64,000 nucleotides of DNA from WGAB01 sp964406105 (GTDB lineage Bacteria; Hydrothermota; Hydrothermia; WGAB01), in NCBI GenBank assembly GCA_964406105.1, contig CAYOQK010000012.1, forward strand, positions 30,803 to 94,802, read 5' to 3'. Positions 41,454 to 49,140 of the stretch are shown in pieces. Made by a program: the position numbers and the translations under genes. Each line of letters starts with the position of its first letter. Position 1 is the first letter of the stretch. The notes below the pieces were generated by a model. The model searched no databases. It was given only the letters and a program-made list of their open reading frames with translations, and was not told where the DNA came from.

Positions 41454-43349
41454 TTACTCCAGGGGATTTTGGGTGAGCGTGGCGATTTCCTCCTCGGTAT
41501 AGCCCAGAGCACGGAAGTCCAAAACGCCGTTGGGGCTGTGGCAGTCCCCGCAGGTAAAGGCTCCCTCTTTGCGGATGGCGTGGCTAATCTCCAGGAAGGC
41601 ATCGCTGGGTAACCACCGGGGTTCAACTTTGCGGAGATGGAGCACATCGTCGTACGCTGCGGTGTTCCAGCCGGGGATATCCATGAAGGCCATGAACTTG
41701 TCCATCAGATACTTCTTGAACATCCAGCCGTACATCATGCGCATCATGGGTTTCCGTACCTCCACCTTGGCGGCAGAATCCGGATCCCCGGTGGCGTAGT
41801 AGGTGGGTAGGTTATAGGGGACAAACATGCCCCCAAAGGGCCCCATGTTTTGCAGATCAATGTGTTGACGGCCGTTGTAGAGCTTCATCGGCCAGATCTT
41901 GGAGGGTTTCCTCTGGGCGATGGGCCTAAGCACCTCCTCCTGCCACTGCTCGTAATCAAAATCTTGGAACTCTGGCCATACATGGTTCGGCTTGTAGATG
42001 TCGTACAAGCCGGCTCCGTTGGGGTTATCGCCGATAGGGGTACCCAGGAAGGTGCAGTCGCCGTTCCACCACTTGTACACGATGCCCTTGCCGGGCTCCC
42101 ACTCCTTCAGGATATCGGAGTAGATGTAAATGCCCTCATGCTCTTCGTACTCCGGATGGGCAAAGTCCCTGAGGGTAACGTTGTCCGGATGCAAGGAGGG
42201 GATGTGGCAGGTTTGGCAAGCGATTTTCTCGGTGTGCATGTTCAGGTAATCGGCTAACTCGGCGTTCGCCTGGTGGGGTTCAGCTCCGTGGCACTTTTCA
42301 CATGACACCTCAATACCTGGCAAGTCGTTGGCCATCAAGGTGGTGGTATGGGTACCTCGGGCGATGTAATGGCCCATGGTGGTGTGGCAATCCAGGCAGG
42401 AGAGGCCCGCTGCTGCGTGGACGTCCCAGGAGGGCGAGTACGGCGTGCCCCGCTTGGAGCCCGGATGGAACACCCGAGGCCGTTCATAGCCAGGCTGTAG
42501 ACGGCTCTGCATGTACGAGGGATCCAAGGAATCCACGTAAATGTCGCCCCCGAAGTTGTGTTGGTGGCACCGCAGACAGTTCTGCGCTGTAGGGACTCCC
42601 ACCGTGAGGGCCGCCCGCAGCGATCGGTCCTGGTTCCAACGAGTGCGTCCATTGGGATCTCGGACCACCACCCGTTGATTCATGTCGTAGGCCACCGCGT
42701 GACAGATCAGGCAGTCAATGGCGTCCCGCTCCTCTGGACGGGTGGAGTACAGGGGCATGATCTCGCCCAAAGGAGGCTGATATTGACCACCGATATGGCA
42801 CATGCCGCATCCTTCGGAGTACTCCCGGCCCTCCCGGGTCTTCACGATCTCCGCCCAGGCGGTCATGGCGAAGGAACCGGGTTTGGGGCAGGGGCGATCA
42901 ATCTTGCCCATGGGGAAGGGGTCCGCCAACTCACCGTTGAATCCCCAAACCTCGGGATGTCGTTGGGTAAAGAACTTGTAGTGGGCGGAGGAAAGGAGAT
43001 TGTCCATCAACTTTACGGTTTTGGGTTGATGGGTGTAGGGATCTACTACGGTGATCTCCTCATGGCACGTCAAGCAGGTTTTGGGCCCTTCGTAGGCATA
43101 GATGCCCGCCTCCCGGAACCGCCGAATGTGGTCAAAGCGATGCCCGGGATAAGTGCGGCGCAGTTCCATGGCCAGTTGGTCAAATTCCTCCGGGGTCACC
43201 CGCTGTACTTCAAAGGGGACCGGCTCGGGGCGATCCTCCGGAGGCATCATGCGGTTAATGAGGTTTGACGGGGAACAGGCCAGGCTGCCTATCCCCAGGG
43301 CCAGTAGGGTCCCCACGAAGAACCGCCACCCACGAGTTCTCACAGGCAT
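41454..43349 (-). CDS. Octaheme c-type cytochrome (tetrathionate reductase-like)
   Basis: Exported multiheme cytochrome of 631 aa. The N-terminus has a signal sequence with a possible lipobox (GSLACSPS). Eight CXXCH haem motifs are present: CLTCH, CGMCH, CLICH, CLRCH, CLDCH, CEKCH, CQTCH and CGDCH, the last near residue 600. A long haem-free stretch of about 190 residues lies between the seventh and eighth. The count and layout suggest the octaheme tetrathionate reductase family, but nitrite/hydroxylamine-type reduction cannot be excluded. All motifs are CXXCH, with no CXXCK. AGGAGG lies 6 nt before the ATG. The upstream 137 bp hold no obvious promoter. Confidence 0.88.
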   Translation of the reverse strand: MPVRTRGWRFFVGTLLALGIGSLACSPSNLINRMMPPEDRPEPVPFEVQRVTPEEFDQLAMELRRTYPGHRFDHIRRFREAGIYAYEGPKTCLTCHEEITVVDPYTHQPKTVKLMDNLLSSAHYKFFTQRHPEVWGFNGELADPFPMGKIDRPCPKPGSFAMTAWAEIVKTREGREYSEGCGMCHIGGQYQPPLGEIMPLYSTRPEERDAIDCLICHAVAYDMNQRVVVRDPNGRTRWNQDRSLRAALTVGVPTAQNCLRCHQHNFGGDIYVDSLDPSYMQSRLQPGYERPRVFHPGSKRGTPYSPSWDVHAAAGLSCLDCHTTMGHYIARGTHTTTLMANDLPGIEVSCEKCHGAEPHQANAELADYLNMHTEKIACQTCHIPSLHPDNVTLRDFAHPEYEEHEGIYIYSDILKEWEPGKGIVYKWWNGDCTFLGTPIGDNPNGAGLYDIYKPNHVWPEFQDFDYEQWQEEVLRPIAQRKPSKIWPMKLYNGRQHIDLQNMGPFGGMFVPYNLPTYYATGDPDSAAKVEVRKPMMRMMYGWMFKKYLMDKFMAFMDIPGWNTAAYDDVLHLRKVEPRWLPSDAFLEISHAIRKEGAFTCGDCHSPNGVLDFRALGYTEEEIATLTQNPLE

Positions 43350-43486
43350 CAGAAACCTCCTTTGGTTTAAAACGGAACGCCGGGACGGCGGGCCACCACT
43401 TGAAATCCGGGCCACGAGGGGATTCCCGGCGATTCCGGACCATAGGTGGCCCAGAGGGGTGCAAAACTCCTGCCGAAGGGGAACGG

Positions 43487-44617
43487 TTATTCGCGGAACA
43501 AGACGCTCTCCTGGCGGAACAGGCGTAGGGTCACCAAGACCATGAGGGCAGCATACACCAGGTTGCTTCCAAAGGTGCCCAGGTAATGGCTCCACACCAC
43601 ACCCTCTCGCAGCAGTTCATTGAAGCAGGCACCGATGTTGTATACCGGCACCAAAACCTTCCATCCAGAGAAGGTAAAGAAGGGCAAGCTGGCCAACAGG
43701 AGAGGAAACACGGCCACCATCAGCAGCGGGGCCGTGTAGGTTTGCGCTTCCCGGAACCCGCGGGCGAAGGACCCAATGGCCACCTCCAGGGATGCCACGA
43801 ACACAGCAAAGGGCACACTCAGCAACAGCATCAGGATCAAGGCCATCCAGGGGATATAGAGGTTTTGGCCCAAGAGGAGCGCACTGGCACCAGCCTGGGC
43901 CATTCCCAGAAGCATGCCCACCACCATCAAGGGGGCCGTCAAAAAGGCCATGACGGCCACTGCCAATACTTTGGCCAGCACCACATCTCGTCGGCGAGGC
44001 ACCAGAGCCAGAAGCACCTCCAGGGTACGGCGTTCCTTTTCGCCTGCGGTGGTGTCCAGGGCGGCGTTCAGGCCACCGATAAAGATGAACAACACCATCA
44101 TGTAGCCCAGCATTTGGGCCAAGGCAGAGGCGGCCATGCGCTCTTCAGAGGCCAGGTTCACCGTTTCCACGTGGAAGGGAAACAGCCAGGTGGTGTCCAC
44201 CCCCAGGTCTTGGAGCCAGGCCACCACACGTCGGTGTTTTACCCGTTCCAGGGCGTGTTGCAAACGGCGTTGCACAGCCCGCGACACCTCGTCGGCGCCG
44301 TCATAGTACACCTGAAGGGTGCCTGGTCGCACCCGCAAGAAGGCTTTGAGGCTCTCCGGCAAACTGTCGGGCACTGCCTCTAAGGGCACAGGGCGCAGGC
44401 GTTCCTTCTGGATCATGTCCAGCAAAAGAGAGTCTGCCGGCCCCACGATGCCCACGGCGTAGGTGCGCTCCACCATGGCCTCCTGGCCCTTCCGACCGAT
44501 CCACCCCATAAAGGTCAACAAGGCCGGATAAAACACCAAGGGAATGACAAAGGTATTCAGCAGGGTGCGGCGATCGCGGAGGATCTCCAGGAACTCCTTT
44601 CGTAGCAATGGGATCAT
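43487..44617 (-). CDS. ABC-2 type transporter permease (NatB-like)
   Basis: Membrane subunit of an ABC exporter, 376 aa. A first helix (LLNTFVIPLVFYPALLTFMGW) is followed by a soluble extracytoplasmic domain of about 130 residues, then five or six C-terminal helices. The EKERRTLEVLLALVPRRRDVVLAKVLA motif is typical of NatB/YhaP-type permeases. Overlaps the ATPase gene (ATGA). NatAB exports Na+ in Bacillus; other members export different cargo, so the substrate is open. Last gene of the nuo-linked operon. Confidence 0.85.
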   Translation of the reverse strand: MIPLLRKEFLEILRDRRTLLNTFVIPLVFYPALLTFMGWIGRKGQEAMVERTYAVGIVGPADSLLLDMIQKERLRPVPLEAVPDSLPESLKAFLRVRPGTLQVYYDGADEVSRAVQRRLQHALERVKHRRVVAWLQDLGVDTTWLFPFHVETVNLASEERMAASALAQMLGYMMVLFIFIGGLNAALDTTAGEKERRTLEVLLALVPRRRDVVLAKVLAVAVMAFLTAPLMVVGMLLGMAQAGASALLLGQNLYIPWMALILMLLLSVPFAVFVASLEVAIGSFARGFREAQTYTAPLLMVAVFPLLLASLPFFTFSGWKVLVPVYNIGACFNELLREGVVWSHYLGTFGSNLVYAALMVLVTLRLFRQESVLFRE

Positions 44618-45375
44618 GCTGAGGTCTCCTGAGCGTTGAGCAGGGCCAAGAACACCTCCCGAAGCCGTTGTTTGCCCGTGCGACGCCGGAGGTCCTCCAT
44701 GGTGCCCAGGGCCACCAGGCGGCCCCGATGGATCACCCCGATGCGATCGGCTAAGTACTCTGCTTGTTCCATGATGTGGGTGGACAGGATGACCGTCCGG
44801 CCGCGGTCCCGCGCTTCCAAGAGAGATTCCTCCACCACGCGGGTCGTAGGCAGGTCCAGCCCCAGTGCCGGTTCATCCAGGATCCACACGGGGGGATCCA
44901 TAACCCAGAGTCGGGCCACGGCAGCCTTTTGGCGTTGTCCGGTGGAGAGTTTTCCCAGTTGCTGACCTGCGATTTCCTGGAGGCCCAGCCGTGTGAACAC
45001 TTCGTCCATACGTTGCCGCAGAGTGGCCCCATCCATCCCTCGGAGACGGCCAAAGATCTCCACCATCTCTCGGGGCGTCAACCGGTGGTACACTCCGGCA
45101 TCTCCGGGGTGGAAGCCGAGGCGACGGCGTGCCTCTTCGGGGTGGGTCAAGGCGTCCACGCCATCCATGAGTACACGCCCGCTATCGGGCTGCAACACCG
45201 TGGCAAGGATGCGGAGAGTGGTGGTTTTCCCGGCCCCGTTGGGCCCCAGCAGGGCAAAGATCTCACCAGGACGGGCTTCAAAGGACACCCCGTCCACGGC
45301 CTGTACCCGGCCTCGTTTGCGGTCGTAAAAGTGCTTTTTTAGCCCCTCCACCACCACGCCCGAAGAGGCGGCCAT
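44614..45375 (-). CDS. ABC transporter ATP-binding protein (NatA-like)
   Basis: ATPase of 253 aa. Walker A LLGPNGAGKTT, signature KLSTGQRQKAAVARLW, Walker B VWILDEPALGLD, and HIMEQAEYLADRIGVIH. The Q-loop is LGFHPGDAGVY, an atypical His instead of Gln in that position. It begins 3 nt after the nuoB stop, so it is transcribed with the complex I genes, and overlaps the permease gene. Confidence 0.9.
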   Translation of the reverse strand: MAASSGVVVEGLKKHFYDRKRGRVQAVDGVSFEARPGEIFALLGPNGAGKTTTLRILATVLQPDSGRVLMDGVDALTHPEEARRRLGFHPGDAGVYHRLTPREMVEIFGRLRGMDGATLRQRMDEVFTRLGLQEIAGQQLGKLSTGQRQKAAVARLWVMDPPVWILDEPALGLDLPTTRVVEESLLEARDRGRTVILSTHIMEQAEYLADRIGVIHRGRLVALGTMEDLRRRTGKQRLREVFLALLNAQETSA

Positions 45376-45378
45376 GGC

Positions 45379-45882
45379 TCAAACCTGGCGTTCGCTTTGG
45401 ATTTTCTTCTGCAACTGAAGGATGCCGTACAGCAGGGACTCAGGCCGGGGCGGACACCCAGGTACGTAGATGTCCACGGGGATGATCTGGTCCACCCCCT
45501 GAAGCACCGCGTAGGAGTTATAGGGCCCCCCAGCCATGGCACAGGCTCCCATGGCAATCACCCATTTGGGTTCTGACATTTGGTCGTACAGGCGGCGCAC
45601 GATGGGGGCCATCTTACGGGTTACGGTGCCAGCCACGATCATAAGATCTGCCTGGCGGGGAGAGAAACGGAACACCTCGGCCCCAAACCGGGCCATATCG
45701 TAGCGGGCGAAAAAGGCTCCCATCATCTCTATAGCGCAGCAGGCCAAACCCAAGGGAAGGGGCCAAAGGGAATTCTTCCGGGCCCAGCGCAGCATTTGGT
45801 CCACAGTGGTCAGCAGGATCCGGTTTTTCAGTTGTTCAAAAACGGAGCTCTCCCGACCGCGGAAGTACAGGGGTTCAGGCAT
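45379..45882 (-). CDS. nuoB: NADH-quinone oxidoreductase subunit B
   Basis: NuoB of complex I, 167 aa, carrying the terminal [4Fe-4S] cluster N2. Ligand motifs: GLACCAIEMM (two adjacent Cys), MGACAMAGG and PGCPPRPE. The segment RFSPRQADLMIVAGTVTRKMAP is a family hallmark. It overlaps nuoI by 8 bp. The order nuoG-nuoI-nuoB without nuoA, C, D or H is unusual; those genes are not in the window. Confidence 0.95.
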   Translation of the reverse strand: MPEPLYFRGRESSVFEQLKNRILLTTVDQMLRWARKNSLWPLPLGLACCAIEMMGAFFARYDMARFGAEVFRFSPRQADLMIVAGTVTRKMAPIVRRLYDQMSEPKWVIAMGACAMAGGPYNSYAVLQGVDQIIPVDIYVPGCPPRPESLLYGILQLQKKIQSERQV

Positions 45883-46438
45883 GATCGTTGTCCTCCTTCC
45901 GGCCGCGGGTTTTCAAGTACTTTTCATAGGCCAGGTGTTTGAACAGGGGCAACTGAAGGGGGGATTTATCCGCGGGTTCTTGTCGGTAGTAGCCCATCCA
46001 GGCCCAGCGGGGAGGTTGGCCTTTGGGGGCCACCAGTTGGTCCTTGTGTAACACCAGTTTCTCGCGTTTGTCCACGGCCAACTCGTACCGATCGGTCATC
46101 ACGATCACCTCGTCCGGACAGGCTTCAACACAGATGCCACAGAACATGCATCGCCCCAGGTCCAGATCCCAGATTTTGGCGTGGCGTTCACCGTGGGAAA
46201 CCCGATGCTTCTCCGTGTTTTCTGCCCCTACGATGTAAATGGCTCCGGTGGGGCAAGCCGAGGCACAGAGCATGCAGGCAATGCAGCGTTCTAAGCCGTC
46301 TTCGTGGCGTTGAAGCTGGTGAAGCCATCGGGCCCGTGGGGGCAGCGAACGCCGCTCCTCCGGGTACTGCACGGTGATCTTTTTCTTCCAAAAATGGCGG
46401 AAGGTAACCGACAAGCCCTTGATGAGCGGCAGAATCAT
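45875..46438 (-). CDS. nuoI: NADH-quinone oxidoreductase subunit I
   Basis: Ferredoxin-like complex I subunit, 187 aa. Two [4Fe-4S] motifs: CIACMLCASACP and CMFCGICVEACP, about 40 residues apart. The N-terminal helix (GLSVTFRHFWKKKITVQYPE) is typical. Start preceded by GGAG. Passes electrons from NuoG towards NuoB; both genes flank it. The C-terminal tail (WAWMGYYRQEPADKSPLQLP) extends beyond the core. Confidence 0.95.
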   Translation of the reverse strand: MILPLIKGLSVTFRHFWKKKITVQYPEERRSLPPRARWLHQLQRHEDGLERCIACMLCASACPTGAIYIVGAENTEKHRVSHGERHAKIWDLDLGRCMFCGICVEACPDEVIVMTDRYELAVDKREKLVLHKDQLVAPKGQPPRWAWMGYYRQEPADKSPLQLPLFKHLAYEKYLKTRGRKEDNDHA

Positions 46439-46448
46439 GGCCTTGCTC

Positions 46449-48959
46449 CTATTTCAGTACCCGAACCTCTATGGCCTCTGCAGGCAGGGTGGAAACCGCC
46501 GCATCGTGGATCAGGCGGTAGGTTTTGCTTTCCAGCGGAGGCCAAATGACCAGGATCACGTTGTCCGGCAACATCGGATTGTGGCGGGCCAGGTATTCCT
46601 GGCCGTGGATCCGCACCAACACCTTCTCCCCTTCCAGGCCCAGGGTTTTTAACAGGGCCGTGGGCAGCTCCAGTTGATGGCTGGGTACCAAAGGCTTCAC
46701 CAGTTCCGAACGCAAGGCGTACCGCGTCCAGTAGAGGTGCCGACTGGGCACCAGGTAAAAGCCGTCCTCCAGCGGAGCCATATCTTCTTCCTCTACTGGG
46801 GCAAGCCGAGGCTGCACCCGAGGATAGGAAACTCTGGGGAACCGACGTTCCGTTGCCAGGTGGTGAATGGAGGGAATGAAGGTGGGATAAGGGTGGTGAA
46901 CCTCCTCAGGGGTTGGGGGATAGTGGTCAGCATACATGGGAAGCCGTTGGCGCATCCACACCTCCAAGGGTTCCTGTGGACGGGCTCCAAAGCGGTCTAA
47001 AAGGTCCAGGAGCACCTCGTGGGCTCGCCGAGAGGCGCCCAAGGGAGAAAGGTGGGGTTCTGTGCCCTGCAGGATGCCATCGGCCGTGGTATAGGTTCCT
47101 CCATCCTCAAAGGGCAACGCCAGGGGCAGGATCAAGTGGGCCTGTACCGCAGTATCCGTCAGGTAAGAGTCCAGCACAGCCAAAAACTCCAGGTTTTTCA
47201 ACGCTTGTTCCACCAGGGAGCGATGCGGGAACTCCTGCAGCAGGTCTCGGTTAAACACCACCAGGGCCTTGATTTTCCCCTCTGCTGCTGCCCGGATCAT
47301 TTCAAAGGCCGACCACCCGGGGGTTAGAGCCGGTGCCTGTCCCGCGGTCAGATAGGGATGAACACCTGCATCCACAAAGCCCTGCCCATTGGGATCACTT
47401 CGCAGGTAAAGCACCTGGGCTCCGGTAAGGGCCACCGCCGTGAGCAACAGCCGTTGTTCTGCTTCGGGCAGCAAATCGTCCACGATGACCAGGGCCTGTT
47501 CGGCATGCTGCTGGAGGGCCTTCGCCACCTCTTGGGCCAGCGGGTCCTCCTCGGCCTCCTGGCCTTCCAACAGAGCCACCAGGTTTCGCAGGACCCCACG
47601 TGCCCGATAGGGGTCCACCGACTCCACCCGGGTGAAGTACTTGTTGTCATAAGGGTTGGGCCGGCTCGTCAGCAGCCAGGACTCCAGCCCTTTCTTACGC
47701 CGGCGGATCAGACGGAGTCCCAAAAGGGGAAAGCCGTTGCTGACCTCCAATCCATAGGCCAGAACGAAGGGGGCTTCCTCCACTTGTCGTTGCGTTCCGG
47801 TGGAAGCAGAAACCCCCAGAAGGTCATACAGGGCGTCCCGGGTGCTCCGGTCCGGCCAGGCTGGGCGTGCGTCCAGGTGTGGAGTTCCCAGAACATCTCG
47901 GAACAGGTAGGCCAAGAGGGCTGCGGTTTCGTTGGTGCCGTAGCCCGAGGCGATCAAGCCGATACTTTCGGGGCCGTGGGTTTCGCGAATTTGACGGAGC
48001 CGACGAGCCAAGTGGTCCAGTGCCTCGGGGTATGTGATCTCGCCGGTCATCTCCCCCAGGCCCACCACCCGGGGGTAAAGCAACCGGTCGCGGGTGTTTA
48101 GGAAGTCTATGACAAAGCGTGACCGGTCATCAATCCAGGGATCGTTGATGTCCGGGTTGGGGAGCATATAGCACCGCAGGATCTCGTGGTCTTCGCCCCG
48201 TATCCCACCGGCCACAGGGTGTCCACGCCCATCCCGCCCTCCGAGCCGGAGATAGACCATCAGGTTTGCACCCAGGGAATCATGGGGGGAGATTCCGGGG
48301 CGGTGGGTCATTTCCCAGGGACGTGCCCGAAACCGGTAGTCCCTGCCCGTGATGGCGCCCAGGGGACAAATCTCAATGAGGTTCCCGGAAAACTCACTTT
48401 CCAGGACAGCATCCCGATAGGGCCCTACCAACACTTCGTGGCCGCGGTTCTCAAAGCCCCAGTCGGTACTGCCTGCGATCTCTTGATAAAAGGTCACACA
48501 GCGGTAACACGTGATGCACCGATTGGGGTAAAGTTCAAAGAAGGGGCCGGCATAGCGTCGTTCCTTTTCCTGCTTGGGAAACTCATAGAGGGAGGTTGTG
48601 GGGCCATAGCGATACGTCAGATTCTGGAGATCACACTCGCCACCGGCATCGCAAACGGGGCACTCCAGGGGGTGATTCAGGAGGAGAAACTGCAATTGGT
48701 CCCGCCGGGCTTGTTGCACCTTCGGGGTTTCGGTTTCCACCACCATGCCCTCTTGGGCTTGGGTGGCGCAGGAGGGCAAGAGGCCTCGCCGACCCCGGTG
48801 TTCCACCTCCACCAAACACATGCGGCAGGCGGCTTTGATGGGAAGATGGGGATGGTAGCAGAACACCGGGATGGGCACTCCATTGCGCCAGGCCACCTCC
48901 AGCAGGGTCTCGCCAGGCTCAAAGGAAACGTCTTTGCCGTTGAGTTTCAGGGTGGGCAT
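46449..48959 (-). CDS. nuoG: NADH-quinone oxidoreductase subunit G
   Basis: Large Fe-S subunit of complex I, 836 aa. The N-terminal [2Fe-2S] domain has FCYHPHLPIKAACRMCLVEVE, then a HPLECPVCDAGGECDLQ [4Fe-4S] site (preceded by a His ligand), NRCITCYRCVTFYQEI, and NLIEICPLGAITGRDY. The C-terminal two-thirds is the degenerate molybdopterin-oxidoreductase fold (GLIASGYGTNETAALLAYLFRDVLG). Heads the nuoG-I-B-ABC operon behind a good promoter. No nuoE/F in the window. Confidence 0.94.
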   Translation of the reverse strand: MPTLKLNGKDVSFEPGETLLEVAWRNGVPIPVFCYHPHLPIKAACRMCLVEVEHRGRRGLLPSCATQAQEGMVVETETPKVQQARRDQLQFLLLNHPLECPVCDAGGECDLQNLTYRYGPTTSLYEFPKQEKERRYAGPFFELYPNRCITCYRCVTFYQEIAGSTDWGFENRGHEVLVGPYRDAVLESEFSGNLIEICPLGAITGRDYRFRARPWEMTHRPGISPHDSLGANLMVYLRLGGRDGRGHPVAGGIRGEDHEILRCYMLPNPDINDPWIDDRSRFVIDFLNTRDRLLYPRVVGLGEMTGEITYPEALDHLARRLRQIRETHGPESIGLIASGYGTNETAALLAYLFRDVLGTPHLDARPAWPDRSTRDALYDLLGVSASTGTQRQVEEAPFVLAYGLEVSNGFPLLGLRLIRRRKKGLESWLLTSRPNPYDNKYFTRVESVDPYRARGVLRNLVALLEGQEAEEDPLAQEVAKALQQHAEQALVIVDDLLPEAEQRLLLTAVALTGAQVLYLRSDPNGQGFVDAGVHPYLTAGQAPALTPGWSAFEMIRAAAEGKIKALVVFNRDLLQEFPHRSLVEQALKNLEFLAVLDSYLTDTAVQAHLILPLALPFEDGGTYTTADGILQGTEPHLSPLGASRRAHEVLLDLLDRFGARPQEPLEVWMRQRLPMYADHYPPTPEEVHHPYPTFIPSIHHLATERRFPRVSYPRVQPRLAPVEEEDMAPLEDGFYLVPSRHLYWTRYALRSELVKPLVPSHQLELPTALLKTLGLEGEKVLVRIHGQEYLARHNPMLPDNVILVIWPPLESKTYRLIHDAAVSTLPAEAIEVRVLK

Positions 48960-48981
48960 GCTTGGTCCTCGTTTGAGGGGA

Positions 48982-49010
48982 TTTATACGCTATTCCCCCC
49001 TGAATTGCAA
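48982..49010 (-). promoter_or_regulatory. Sigma-70-type promoter for nuoG-nuoI-nuoB
   Basis: Minus strand TTGCAA (49010-49005), 17-bp spacer, TATAAA (48987-48982). The start codon is 22 nt downstream with GAGG in between. Confidence 0.6.
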
Positions 49011-49085
49011 GGATTTTCAGGGGTTCCAGCCATCTCTCAGGGGGCTCCCTTTGCCCTTTGGGATCCCTTTTCCGTTGCCTACAAA

Positions 49086-49113
49086 CAGAGGGGGAACCGC
49101 GGTTCCCCCTCTG
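49086..49113 (-). terminator. 28-bp perfect palindrome, probable terminator after the protease gene
   Basis: Arms 49086-49099 and 49100-49113 are exactly complementary (CAGAGGGGGAACCG). It lies 27 nt after the stop of the subtilisin-like gene, and on that strand is followed by TTTGT. It also insulates the nuoG promoter. Confidence 0.65.
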
Positions 49114-49140
49114 AATCCTTTCCACTGGACATCCGCTTTC

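Noticed and set aside
43350..43595. N-terminal extension of the octaheme cytochrome to 43595
   Set aside because: Would remove the signal peptide from the N-terminus and ignore the AGGAGG directly before ATG 43349.
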